This document shows, piece by piece, positions 9,485-17,765 of a stretch of 28,479 nucleotides of DNA. The notes beneath the pieces are model-generated. The model searched no databases. It saw nothing but the letters and a program-made list of their open reading frames with translations, and was not told the DNA's origin. The stretch is from assembly GCA_937996795.1 (NCBI GenBank), contig CALKUH010000001.1, positions 1 through 28,479 of the forward strand, in the 5' to 3' direction. How positions within the stretch are numbered: the first letter of the stretch is position 1; each line of letters starts with the position of its first letter. The position numbers and the translations under genes were made by a program. Origin of the DNA: an uncultured Verrucomicrobiota bacterium (GTDB lineage Bacteria; Verrucomicrobiota; Kiritimatiellia; CAIVKH01).

Positions 9485-10579
9485 TCAAAACGCAGGCGGC
9501 AGCGCCGCCGGGTGTACACCCGTGTGTTGGAGTTCGTAGCGAACGCCGGACTGCGCGGCAAGATGAATGCCGTGCATCGCCTCCAGCACATGGATCGCCA
9601 GCGCGCCGGACGCGCGGTGGGCGCCCCCGCGCTGGATGGCCTCCGCCATCTCCACGACGCCGAGGCCGCGCGCGTTGTCGGCATAGCCATGCGTAAGATC
9701 GACCGGCTTCCAATCGCCGCCGCCCTTCTTGAGCTGCACCGGCCCGCCAAACGAATTGGGATCGGGCGCGCTCAACGAGCCCTCGCTGCCGTGAATTTCG
9801 AGGCGCGGAAGGTTCGCGCCCCAGATGTCGAAACTGGTGATGATGCTGCCGATCGCGCCGCTCGCAAAATCGATGGTGCCGGCCACATGTGTCGGAACCT
9901 CGACCGCGATTTTTGTGCCGCGCTTCGGCGCGCTGGTGATCGTGCGCTCGGGAAACGAAATCCGCGCGGACCCGGACACCCGCGCCATCGGGCCGACAAG
10001 GCTGACCAGCGCGGTCAGATAATACGGCCCCATGTCGAACATCGGGCCGCCGCCCTTCTGGTAATAGAACTCCGGCGCAGGGTGCCAGCCCTCATGACCG
10101 CGACAGGCCATGAACGCCGTGGCGGCGACGGGAACGCCGATCGCGCCGTCGTCGATCAGTTTCCGGCAGGTTTGGAGTCCGCCGCCGAGGAACGTATCCG
10201 GCGCGCAGCCGACACGCACACCCTTCGCCTCCGCGCGGGCCAGCAGGCGCTCCGCTTCGGCGATTTCCGCGCACAGCGGTTTCTCCACATACACATGTTT
10301 GCCGGCTTCCACCGCGGCCATGCAGACGGAGAAATGCGCGGCGGGAATGGTCAGGTTCACCACGAGATCGATCTCCGGATCAGCGATCAGCGCCTCCGGA
10401 TTCGGGTAGCGCTTCGGCAACCCGTGTTTCCCGGCCGCAGCCGCCGCGCGCTCCGCGGAGAGGTCCGCACAGCCGAGCAGCTGCACGCGATCCGCGAACA
10501 ACCCGGTCAGGTTCTTCAGGTAGATGCCGCTGATGTTGCCGGCGCCGATGATGCCGATGCGTAGGCGATGAGTGTTCAT
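9485..10579 (-). CDS. Gfo/Idh/MocA-family oxidoreductase
   Basis: A 364-residue cytoplasmic dehydrogenase-type protein. It has an N-terminal Rossmann motif (IGIIGAGNISGIYLKN), the EKP motif as VEKPL near residue 100, and a C-terminal domain with GGGPMFDMGPYYLTAL, typical of the family. The ATG overlaps the stop of the upstream ThuA gene by four bases (ATGA), indicating translational coupling. It differs clearly from the two plus-strand relatives. The ThuA-dehydrogenase pair recalls ThuA/ThuB of trehalose and sucrose keto-sugar metabolism in Rhizobiaceae. Here it is linked to a beta-xylosidase, so a xylo-oligosaccharide or other beta-glycoside is a plausible substrate. That assignment is inference. 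Confidence 0.92.
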   Translation of the reverse strand: MNTHRLRIGIIGAGNISGIYLKNLTGLFADRVQLLGCADLSAERAAAAAGKHGLPKRYPNPEALIADPEIDLVVNLTIPAAHFSVCMAAVEAGKHVYVEKPLCAEIAEAERLLARAEAKGVRVGCAPDTFLGGGLQTCRKLIDDGAIGVPVAATAFMACRGHEGWHPAPEFYYQKGGGPMFDMGPYYLTALVSLVGPMARVSGSARISFPERTITSAPKRGTKIAVEVPTHVAGTIDFASGAIGSIITSFDIWGANLPRLEIHGSEGSLSAPDPNSFGGPVQLKKGGGDWKPVDLTHGYADNARGLGVVEMAEAIQRGGAHRASGALAIHVLEAMHGIHLAAQSGVRYELQHTGVHPAALPPAF

Positions 10580-11247
10580 GGTGACGACACGCGGCTGTCA
10601 GCGGCCCAGCGCAGGCCGCGGAGCATAAGCTCCTTCGCCTCGGGAATCGCGAACACATCCGGGGAGTGCCCAAGCGCATTATAATACACGCGGCCCCGGC
10701 CCCACCGCTTCGTCCAGACGACGGGCATGTCGACCGGACCATTCACGGCGTGCGGCCCGTCCGCAATCGGGAACCGCGTGGTCGCGAGGACCTCGACCGC
10801 AGGGTCCACATGCAGGTAGTACTGCTCGCTCTTCACGCGGAAATCCTTCACGCCCGCCACGAGCGGGCTGGAGGAATGGCGGATGTTCACGAGATAGTCG
10901 ACCTGATCGTTGCCCGGATGCGCAACCCAGTTGCCGCCGGTGATGAATTGCCAGGTGACGCTCTCGCGAAACGCATCGCACATGCCGCCGTGGCAACCGG
11001 CGAGACCGACGCCCGAGGCGACGGCCTCACTGACCGCATCCTCGTGCGCTTTTTCAATTTTGCCCATCGTCCAGATCGGCACGATCAGGTCCCGCTGCTT
11101 GAGCGCGGCGACGTCCTTGAGCGCATCGAGCGAGGCCGACACGTCCACCTGAAACCCATCGCCGCGCAGCCAGCCGGCGAACAATCCGGCGAGCGTGTCG
11201 GGCTGATGCCCCATCCACCCGCCCCAAACGATCAACGCATGTTTCAC
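10576..11247 (-). CDS. ThuA-like domain protein
   Basis: A 223-residue protein of the ThuA/class-I glutamine-amidotransferase-like fold. Visible family signatures are IVWGGWMGHQ at the start, VGLAGCHGGMCDAF, GGNWVAHPG and GRVYYNALGHSPDVF near the end. The start is GTG 11245-11247, with GGAGG nine bases upstream; the next in-frame codons match the family N-terminus. There is no signal peptide. It is the first gene of the ThuA-Gfo/Idh/MocA-GH52 operon and overlaps the next gene by four bases. ThuA proteins participate in keto-disaccharide metabolism, but their exact chemistry varies. A similar domain is fused to a dehydrogenase in the facing operon. Confidence 0.9.
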   Translation of the reverse strand: MKHALIVWGGWMGHQPDTLAGLFAGWLRGDGFQVDVSASLDALKDVAALKQRDLIVPIWTMGKIEKAHEDAVSEAVASGVGLAGCHGGMCDAFRESVTWQFITGGNWVAHPGNDQVDYLVNIRHSSSPLVAGVKDFRVKSEQYYLHVDPAVEVLATTRFPIADGPHAVNGPVDMPVVWTKRWGRGRVYYNALGHSPDVFAIPEAKELMLRGLRWAADSRVSSP

Positions 11248-11296
11248 AATACGACGCCTCCCAGCGCCACTTCAAACGGGGTCCATGATGCGCCGC

Positions 11297-11315
11297 TGCA
11301 CGTTATTTTCAAGCA
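11297..11315. promoter_or_regulatory. Candidate operator, TGCA-N6-TTTCAAGCA
   Basis: TGCACGTTATTTTCAAGCA lies 50 bases upstream of the thuA-like start, in the divergent region shared with the GH10 gene. A near-identical arrangement, TGCA-N7-TTTCAAGCA, occurs at 26701-26720 between GH30 and the PEP-CTERM gene. The ends are complementary (TGC/GCA), giving weak dyad symmetry. Two copies placed in comparable regulatory gaps suggest a shared regulator; with only two copies the evidence is thin. Confidence 0.35.
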
Positions 11316-11324
11316 ACAAGCGGA

Positions 11325-11337
11325 CCCGCATTGCGGG
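11325..11337. promoter_or_regulatory. Perfect palindrome upstream of the GH10 gene (possible distal operator)
   Basis: CCCGCATTGCGGG has six-base arms around a central T. Its core CGCA-W-TGCG recurs at 11431-11441, 105 bases away centre to centre, close to ten helical turns. A second palindrome, GGAATTTATTCC (11336-11347), abuts it. The same core also occurs inside coding sequence (near 7659 and 14514), so chance is a serious alternative. Confidence 0.3.
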
Positions 11338-11423
11338 AATTTATTCCTATAAATGGCCCGTTTTTGCAGGGTTTTGGATCTGTCACACGCAACCGGCGGC
11401 TATTTCCGGGAATTCCGAATTAT

Positions 11424-11441
11424 TATAATGGCGCAATGCGC
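11424..11441 (+). promoter_or_regulatory. Candidate -10 box and overlapping palindrome for the GH10 gene
   Basis: A perfect TATAAT (11424-11429) precedes the GH10 start at 11479 and would place transcription initiation near 11436. No good -35 sits at the expected spacing, suggesting dependence on an activator. The palindrome GCGCAATGCGC (11431-11441) lies exactly across the predicted start point, a typical repressor position. Confidence 0.45.
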
Positions 11442-11478
11442 TATCGGGCTGCACGGCTGGCGCGTACATTCTTTCCGG

Positions 11479-14193
11479 ATGGAATTCACTCCGAACATGC
11501 GGGCGCACGCCGGGCGCGGGATGCTCTTCGCCGCCGCCCTGTTCGCCACGGGTGTTGCGGCGGACACGAACGTCGCACCGCTCAAATTGCTCGCGCCGCC
11601 GACCCTGCGCATCGGCACCGCGATCGGTCACACGCAACTCAGCTCGGCCGACCCCGCGATGGTCGCGCGCCGCGCACTCATCGCCCACCACTTCTCCACG
11701 GCGACGCCGGAAAACGCGATGAAGTGGCAACTGACGGAACCGCAGCCGGGCTTGTTTACCTTTGGCCAGGCGGACACGTTCATGGACTACGCCGAGGCGA
11801 ACACCTTATGGCCGGTGGGCCATACGCTGGTGTGGCACAGCCAGACGCCCGACTGGGTCTTCTCGAACGCCACGCGCGAGGTGTTGCTCAACCGGATGAG
11901 CAATCACATTCATGCGGTGGCGGGCCGGTATCGCGGACGCATCAAGGCGTGGGATGTGGTGAACGAGGCGCTGAACGAGAACGGCAGCTATCGCACGAGC
12001 CGCTGGCACCAGATCATCGGCCCGGACTACATCGTGCACGCGTTCCGCTTTGCGCGGCAGGCCGATCCGGATGCGGAGCTCTACTACAACGACTACAACA
12101 TCGAATCCCCAAACAAGCGGACCGGCGTGGTACACATCGTCCGCCAATTGCAGGCGGCGGGCGAGCGGATCGACGGCATCGGGATTCAAGGCCACTACCG
12201 GATGGGCAGCGTGCCGTTCGACCATCTGCGCGAAAGCATCCTCGCCTTCGCGGGGCTCGGACTGAAGGTCGCCATCACGGAGTTGGACATCGGCGTCCTT
12301 CCGCTCGGCAGCGCCTACACCGGCCAGCACATCGACGACCTCGGCGCGCTGAAGTACACGCTGGACCCCTACACCAACGGACTGCCCCCTAACGTCGAGG
12401 CGCAACTGGCGGCGGACTACGAAAAGCTTTTTCGCCTGCTGGCCTCACACGCCGACCGGTTGGACCGCGTCACCTTCTGGGGCCCGACGGATTTGGATTC
12501 CTGGCTGAACAACTGGCCGATTCGCGGACGGACGGAGCATCCCCTGCTCTTCGACCGCGACGCCCAGCCAAAGCGCGCGTACCACGCCGTGACGAATGTA
12601 CTCGCCGAAGCCGCAGCCTTTGGCGGAATCCTCGATGGACTGCGCTTCAACTGGTCGGCGTCCCGCGCCGCCGGCACGGCATGGACCTCGTCCACACCGG
12701 CGACGGTCACCACCCAGCGCTGGACCTTTGGCGGCGCGATGGCGCCGGAACCCGTGAGCAGCAGCGCGCCCGGCCTGACGAACGCCGTTCGCTTCGGGCC
12801 GGGACGCACGGGCACTTCCGCCTCCATGGCGCCGCTTGCGCCGGCGGCAACATTCGAATGGTGGATCAAACCGGATTCGTTGACGGGCGGGAAGCAGGTC
12901 ATTTTCGAAACCGGCGGCACCACCAAAGGATTGTCGCTGACGTTGTGGAACAACGAGTTGCGCCTCGCCCTGAAACGCATTACGGAAAACGACAACGATC
13001 CGCCGGGCGTGGTGCTGGCCCGCGTGCTTGAGCCCGGCGACCTCACGGACTTCATCCAGGTGCTGGCCGTGCTCCGAACCAATGTGACGGAACTTTATGT
13101 GCATCCGCTGGGCCGGCCCGGCGTCGCCTCGACGGTGGCCACGGGAAGGGTGGCGATCTGGGATGGCACGAACGACAGCGGACTCGGGGGCATCGGAAAT
13201 GTGCTCGGCGCAAGCAGCGCCGCGACGGGCTCCGTTTGGCACGCCTCGTCGTTCACAACCTTCTCGGGCCTCATCCACGCCGTCCGCGTCTACGAGCGCC
13301 CGCTCGCGGGCGCGGAAATCCAAACCGCCTACAAAGCCGTCGCGGGCTCCCTGCCCCCGGAACCGCCGCCGAATCTGTTGACGAATCCGGGCTTCGAAAC
13401 TGGCACAACCGCAGGCTGGGGCGCGCTCGGAAGTCCAACGATTCGCATCACGACCAACGTGCCGTTCGAGGGACGCTACATGGCCACGGTCTCCAACCGT
13501 CAGCAGACCTGGCACTCCATCCGCCAGCAACTGGGCCCGGTGCTGACGAATGGAAATCGCTACGTGCTTTCGGCGCGCGCGCGCATCCAGGGCGCGCCGT
13601 CCGCCGTGGCGTCGCTGGTCCTCAAAATCACCGACGCGACGGGCGACCACTATCAGTTCCCGCAATATGCGCTGTTGAGCAGCAACGGCTGGACGCGCCT
13701 GATGGGCGAGGTGAACTACGCCTTCACGCCACCCCTGACCGAGGCGTTCATGTATATCAATGCGCCGGCCGGGATCGTGCTGCACGTGGATGCGGGCGGT
13801 TGCCACGCCACGACGATTGACCGGATCGATCTCAACCTCGACGGTTTGCCGGACCGCTGGCAGGAACTCCACTTCGGCTCGGAGACGAACCCGCTCGCCC
13901 ATCCGAAGCTGGATCTGGACGGCGACGGCTTTTCCAATCGCGAGGAGTGGCTGGCCGGAACGGATCCCGGGAACGGCCTGCTGTTTCCGATCATCCCGGC
14001 GATCCTGAACGGCCACCTCACGCTGAACACGACTTCCGGCCGCATCCATCGAGTGGAGGGCTCACCCAGCCTGTCGCCGCCCCAGTGGACGACACTCACC
14101 ACCATCATCGGCAACGGCTCGTCCGTCGCCGTGCCAATGACCGGCCCGGAACCGGCGGGCTATCTGCGCTACGCGACCGAGGTTGCGCCCTGA
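11479..14193 (+). CDS. Secreted multidomain GH10 endo-1,4-beta-xylanase
   Basis: A 904-residue enzyme that would cut the xylan backbone outside the cytoplasm. A signal peptide (GMLFAAALFATGVAAD) is followed by a GH10 barrel at about residues 38-378. It holds the acid/base E163 in WDVVNEALNE and the nucleophile E268 in ITELDIG, plus the substrate-binding WHSQTPDW. A LamG/concanavalin-like domain follows (about 408-623, FEWWIKPDSL), then a CBM4/9-like module (about 632-783, LLTNPGFETGTTAGW). Near the C-terminus is a calcium-binding segment (LDGDGFSNREEWLAGTDP). ATG 11479 was chosen for the signal peptide; ATG 11494 is an alternative, and the open frame extends upstream to 11353 across the promoter. 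No clear Shine-Dalgarno is seen. Its TGA directly abuts the stop of the fucosidase gene. Confidence 0.93.
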   Translation: MEFTPNMRAHAGRGMLFAAALFATGVAADTNVAPLKLLAPPTLRIGTAIGHTQLSSADPAMVARRALIAHHFSTATPENAMKWQLTEPQPGLFTFGQADTFMDYAEANTLWPVGHTLVWHSQTPDWVFSNATREVLLNRMSNHIHAVAGRYRGRIKAWDVVNEALNENGSYRTSRWHQIIGPDYIVHAFRFARQADPDAELYYNDYNIESPNKRTGVVHIVRQLQAAGERIDGIGIQGHYRMGSVPFDHLRESILAFAGLGLKVAITELDIGVLPLGSAYTGQHIDDLGALKYTLDPYTNGLPPNVEAQLAADYEKLFRLLASHADRLDRVTFWGPTDLDSWLNNWPIRGRTEHPLLFDRDAQPKRAYHAVTNVLAEAAAFGGILDGLRFNWSASRAAGTAWTSSTPATVTTQRWTFGGAMAPEPVSSSAPGLTNAVRFGPGRTGTSASMAPLAPAATFEWWIKPDSLTGGKQVIFETGGTTKGLSLTLWNNELRLALKRITENDNDPPGVVLARVLEPGDLTDFIQVLAVLRTNVTELYVHPLGRPGVASTVATGRVAIWDGTNDSGLGGIGNVLGASSAATGSVWHASSFTTFSGLIHAVRVYERPLAGAEIQTAYKAVAGSLPPEPPPNLLTNPGFETGTTAGWGALGSPTIRITTNVPFEGRYMATVSNRQQTWHSIRQQLGPVLTNGNRYVLSARARIQGAPSAVASLVLKITDATGDHYQFPQYALLSSNGWTRLMGEVNYAFTPPLTEAFMYINAPAGIVLHVDAGGCHATTIDRIDLNLDGLPDRWQELHFGSETNPLAHPKLDLDGDGFSNREEWLAGTDPGNGLLFPIIPAILNGHLTLNTTSGRIHRVEGSPSLSPPQWTTLTTIIGNGSSVAVPMTGPEPAGYLRYATEVAP

Positions 14194-15303
14194 TCAACGG
14201 GTGCCGGGGGTCTGCTTAATCTCCGGGACGATTTTCCGGATGGGGTTCGCCTTCAACAGCTCCGCAGTCTCTTGCAGGATGGCAAGGGCTTCCGGCTGCA
14301 CGACGCCGCGGGCGTCCGGCCCGACGTTGAGCAACAGGTTGCCGCCCTTCTCGTTGATGTCCTTCAACTTGTTGTAGACCACCTTCGCGCTCTTCCACTT
14401 GCGGTCGTGGCGGTGATAGCCCCACGAGCCGTTCATCGTGTAGCAACCTTCCCAGTGCTTGTTGAAGGCCTTGCTGAAGTGGGTCTGCTCCTGCGTCACA
14501 TAGTCCAGATCGAACGCATTGCGCTTGGCGACGCGGTTGTTGACGATGATGTTCGGATCGGCCGCGCGGATCGTGTTGTAGAGCGCGATGCCGTCGTCCA
14601 GCGTCCACCAGTTGACCCAGTCGGCATCAAACCACAGCAGGGCGGGCTCGTAGTTCTTTATCAGCTCCAGCACCTGTTGCGTCATGAATTCGACATACTC
14701 CGCCTTGCCGCCCTCGCGGAGCATGGTCTGGCCGTGGGATCTCATCGGGGTTTCCCCCTTCATGGACGGCGTCTGCGTGGGGTGATGCCAGTCGATGATG
14801 CTGTAGTAGATGCCGTAGCGCAGGCCGTGCCGCGCGCAGGCGTCCTTCAATTCCTTCAGGATGTCGCGGCCCTTGAACGGGCTGCCGCCCACATCGAAGT
14901 CCGTGTACGCGCTGTCCCACAGGCAGAATCCGTCGTGGTGCTTGGCCGTGATGACCAGGTATTTCATCCCGGCCTTCTTCGCGGTGGCGGCCAGGAACTC
15001 CGCGTCGAACTCGACGGGGTTGAAATCGTGGATCAGCGGCGCGTATTCTTCCCGCGTGATTTTTTTCGTGGCCTGGATCCACTCGGAATACCAGCTGGCC
15101 CTCTGCCCTTTCCATTCACCGCCGAGGACGGAGTAGAGGCCGAAATGGATGAACATGCCGTACTGGGCCTCGGCGAACCACTGCATGCGCGCGCGATACG
15201 CGTCGAGCGGCTCCGCTTTCAACTCCTCAGCGCCCGCTCGGCTTGCGGTCAGCGCGAGCAAGGCCACGAGTGCGAGGGTTCGGATTTTGGGATTAATAGT
15301 CAT
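14194..15303 (-). CDS. Secreted GH29 alpha-L-fucosidase
   Basis: A 369-residue protein with a signal peptide (residues 1-25, LALVALLALTASRAGA). The GH29 barrel carries GMFIHFGLYS, WYSEWIQ, ITAKHHDGFCLWDS and LLWFDADW, where D226 is the expected retaining nucleophile. It lacks the C-terminal beta-sandwich of longer relatives. The GAGG of its Shine-Dalgarno overlaps the upstream TGA stop (TGAGGAATGATCC before ATG), so it is coupled to the SGNH gene ten bases away. GH29 removes terminal alpha-L-fucose, which decorates some xylans, xyloglucans and sulfated marine glycans. The linkage preference is not readable, and related alpha-L-galactosidase activity cannot be excluded. Confidence 0.93.
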   Translation of the reverse strand: MTINPKIRTLALVALLALTASRAGAEELKAEPLDAYRARMQWFAEAQYGMFIHFGLYSVLGGEWKGQRASWYSEWIQATKKITREEYAPLIHDFNPVEFDAEFLAATAKKAGMKYLVITAKHHDGFCLWDSAYTDFDVGGSPFKGRDILKELKDACARHGLRYGIYYSIIDWHHPTQTPSMKGETPMRSHGQTMLREGGKAEYVEFMTQQVLELIKNYEPALLWFDADWVNWWTLDDGIALYNTIRAADPNIIVNNRVAKRNAFDLDYVTQEQTHFSKAFNKHWEGCYTMNGSWGYHRHDRKWKSAKVVYNKLKDINEKGGNLLLNVGPDARGVVQPEALAILQETAELLKANPIRKIVPEIKQTPGTR

Positions 15304-15313
15304 GGATCATTCC

Positions 15314-17764
15314 TCAGGGTTCCTGGACGCGGCCGGCGAAGATGCTGGAGGCGGCGTCATTGCTGACGGACAGCGTAACCAGTTCCGGGGCTCCGGCCGT
15401 GTACACGGCAAGCACATCGAAGATCGGCGCTCCGGTCAGGGACACGGATAACACTTCATACAGCAGCGGGCGGCCCGCGCCGTTGCTGGGAACCGCCTGC
15501 CATTGCACCTGCCACAGCCCGCCGGTCTGCGCCTGGATCGACGCCAGGCGGAAAACGGATTGCCCATCCACCGCGCTTGTTCCAGCGCGGTATTCCTCCA
15601 CGTCCGACATCCCATCGCCATCGTAATCCGCGCCGGGGGCATCGGACAGCAGCGCCAGGTCGCCCACGCCGTTCGTGCTCACGCCGACGGTCTGGTTCAA
15701 TTCCCACACATCCTCCATGCCGTCCTGGTCGTAATCCGCGAGGCGGCGCACCTGGAATGCGTTCAGTGTCGGGACGCCGCCAAATGTCTCGCCGACGCCC
15801 AGTTCGGCGAAGATCGAGAGGGTTTCCGTCGAGCCCGTGGCGGTGAACGAGGCGACGAGCGAGTACGCCATCCCGGATACCACCGGGAACGGCGCGCGTC
15901 CGCGCAGGTAAAAGCGCTGGCGGCGCGTCGCCCCCGCGGTGGACCGCATCTCCGAAACGAGCAGTTGCACCTCGTGGCGCGCGCCGGCGACCAGGCCGGT
16001 CAGCGTGATCGTGGCGCTGTGCGGCATGTTGCTCACATAGCCGTGGGCCATGGATATCGAATCAAGCATGCTTTCGAATTCCGCCGACACCACGCCGTTC
16101 GTGTAGAGGTTCGTGTGGACCACGCTGTTCGTGAGGCCCGCGTAGCTCGTGCCACCTTCGAAGAGGACGCCGTTGACCGTTCGGTTGGAGGTGGACCCGA
16201 GATTCAGCGCCTGCACGCGGATGCCGTTCGTGCGCACGACCGCATCGCCGAAATGAGCGATGGCGCGCACGCCCTCCGGCCAGAGGTCGGAATGCCAGAT
16301 CGGCCGCGCGCGCGGGTTCGCCTCGATCACATCCCAGATGAGATCCTGGACGGCGGCAAACACATCGCTGGGGAACCCCGCTCCGTAAAAGCCCGCCGGC
16401 TTGGTTGTGCCCCAGGGATCCTGCCCCGTCAGCGTCGCGAAGGTCGTGCAGCCGCTGATGTAGGCGCCGAGATTGTTCAGGTGCACGTGGTCGGTGTAGA
16501 GCTGGTAGGCATTGGTGTAGCCGGGGATCTGGCCGGCCCGCGCGCGGAGATCGAAGTGATAGAGCACTTCGCCGAGCGGGATTTCACGCGTCGGTTGTTC
16601 CAGCAGCGGATCGAGGCGGCTGTGCAGCAGGTCAAAATAGGCGCGGGCTTGGATCGTGGTTGTCGCGTCCGCATCGACGACCGCTTGCGTCCAGGTGGCC
16701 GGGAACGACTTGTTGATACTGTCGTTGGTCATGTGGTGCGTCGCGTACAGGTACACCGGGCTGTTCTGGTTCTGCGGGCGCCGGCGCAGCGTCGCGACCA
16801 TCTGGGTGATGGCCAGCCGGTCGCTGCCGAGCGTGGAGCTGCCGGCCAACGGTTTAAACGGCTGGACCGCCAGCGCCGCCCAGTCCGAATTCGTCAGCGC
16901 GACGGAGAACCCCGCCGCCGGGTCGAGCACCGGGCCGCCGGGGCAGCCCGACTGGGTGGGATTGTTCCACGTATTGATGAGGCTGGAACCGCAGTTGATG
17001 TGATAGCCCACCCACGCGTTGCTGAACCCGCGCTGCACCAGCATCAACTCGATGCCGTCGGGATAACTGTGCTGGGTCAGGCTGTTGCCGATGTGGAACG
17101 AGCGCCAGGCCGGCAGCACCGGCGGGTCCCCGTCCAGCTGGCGGATCTGGTACGCATTCAGGTGCAGATTGGCCATCTGGGGGGACGCGAGGCCATCGGC
17201 CGTCCGCAGATACAGGGTTTGCGACACCCCGTCGGCGACAAACGTGCCCACGGCATACTGGCCAAACGACGGTCCCTCGAAACCGCTGGCCAGCGTCACG
17301 AAATTCGTCGCGGCCTCCCCGCTGAGGCGCATGCCGAGGTGATTCCGGTTGGTGAGCGCGCGATTGTCGGCAAACCACGCCTGAATCAGATAGGTCCGCC
17401 CGGGCAGCAACCGGCCGGACGCGATGACGATACTGTTCGTCATGCCGCCCCCGAGCGCGACGGTGCCGAGCACGTTGCTATAGGCCAGCGGCAGGACCGA
17501 AACCGCATTCGTCAGCATCCCGGCGGAGGTGACCGTCAGCACACTGTTCGTAGCAACGGTGAAGGTGACTCCGTTCAGCGTCGTGGCGGGGACATTCGTC
17601 GGCCCGAAATTCACCGCCGCGACGAGCGCGCCGTTGGTGCGGACATCCAGCGCCGCATCGCCGGTGGTGTCAGACGCACCCTCCCAAGTGATCGGCGCAG
17701 CCGTTGCCAGACTCGCGAGGCCGAGAACCGCACCACCCAAACGCATGATTTTTTGGTTCATCAT
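15314..17764 (-). CDS. Secreted SGNH-type hydrolase, predicted carbohydrate esterase, with duplicated flanking modules
   Basis: An 816-residue protein with a signal peptide ending near LASLATAAP. The central part, roughly residues 218-480, has SGNH block I (FHIGNSLTQ, nucleophile S228) and block V (TDHVHLNNLGAY, D425 and H428), so esterase chemistry is likely. In this setting deacetylation of xylan is the best guess. On each side is a similar module: residues about 30-211 ending LNAYQIRQLD and about 498-677 ending LNAFQVRRLAD, sharing 'NFG/NLG..(T)xNGV.F' near their starts. Two calcium-binding segments follow (DYDQDGMEDVWE, DYDGDGMSDVEEYRAGT). Start ATG 17764 or 17761; the upstream gene stops one base before. 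Esterase specificity and module function are inferred. Confidence 0.75.
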   Translation of the reverse strand: MMNQKIMRLGGAVLGLASLATAAPITWEGASDTTGDAALDVRTNGALVAAVNFGPTNVPATTLNGVTFTVATNSVLTVTSAGMLTNAVSVLPLAYSNVLGTVALGGGMTNSIVIASGRLLPGRTYLIQAWFADNRALTNRNHLGMRLSGEAATNFVTLASGFEGPSFGQYAVGTFVADGVSQTLYLRTADGLASPQMANLHLNAYQIRQLDGDPPVLPAWRSFHIGNSLTQHSYPDGIELMLVQRGFSNAWVGYHINCGSSLINTWNNPTQSGCPGGPVLDPAAGFSVALTNSDWAALAVQPFKPLAGSSTLGSDRLAITQMVATLRRRPQNQNSPVYLYATHHMTNDSINKSFPATWTQAVVDADATTTIQARAYFDLLHSRLDPLLEQPTREIPLGEVLYHFDLRARAGQIPGYTNAYQLYTDHVHLNNLGAYISGCTTFATLTGQDPWGTTKPAGFYGAGFPSDVFAAVQDLIWDVIEANPRARPIWHSDLWPEGVRAIAHFGDAVVRTNGIRVQALNLGSTSNRTVNGVLFEGGTSYAGLTNSVVHTNLYTNGVVSAEFESMLDSISMAHGYVSNMPHSATITLTGLVAGARHEVQLLVSEMRSTAGATRRQRFYLRGRAPFPVVSGMAYSLVASFTATGSTETLSIFAELGVGETFGGVPTLNAFQVRRLADYDQDGMEDVWELNQTVGVSTNGVGDLALLSDAPGADYDGDGMSDVEEYRAGTSAVDGQSVFRLASIQAQTGGLWQVQWQAVPSNGAGRPLLYEVLSVSLTGAPIFDVLAVYTAGAPELVTLSVSNDAASSIFAGRVQEP

Positions 17765-17765
17765 C

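Noticed and set aside
9453..9713. N-terminal extension of GH52 to 9713
   Set aside because: The extra 87 residues are Arg/Gly-rich, overlap the upstream dehydrogenase gene and have no counterpart in GH52; AAAGGAT supports ATG 9452.
11353..11478. Upstream extension of the GH10 reading frame to ATG 11353
   Set aside because: It would put 42 residues before the signal peptide and cover the TATAAT box; ATG 11479 fits export far better.
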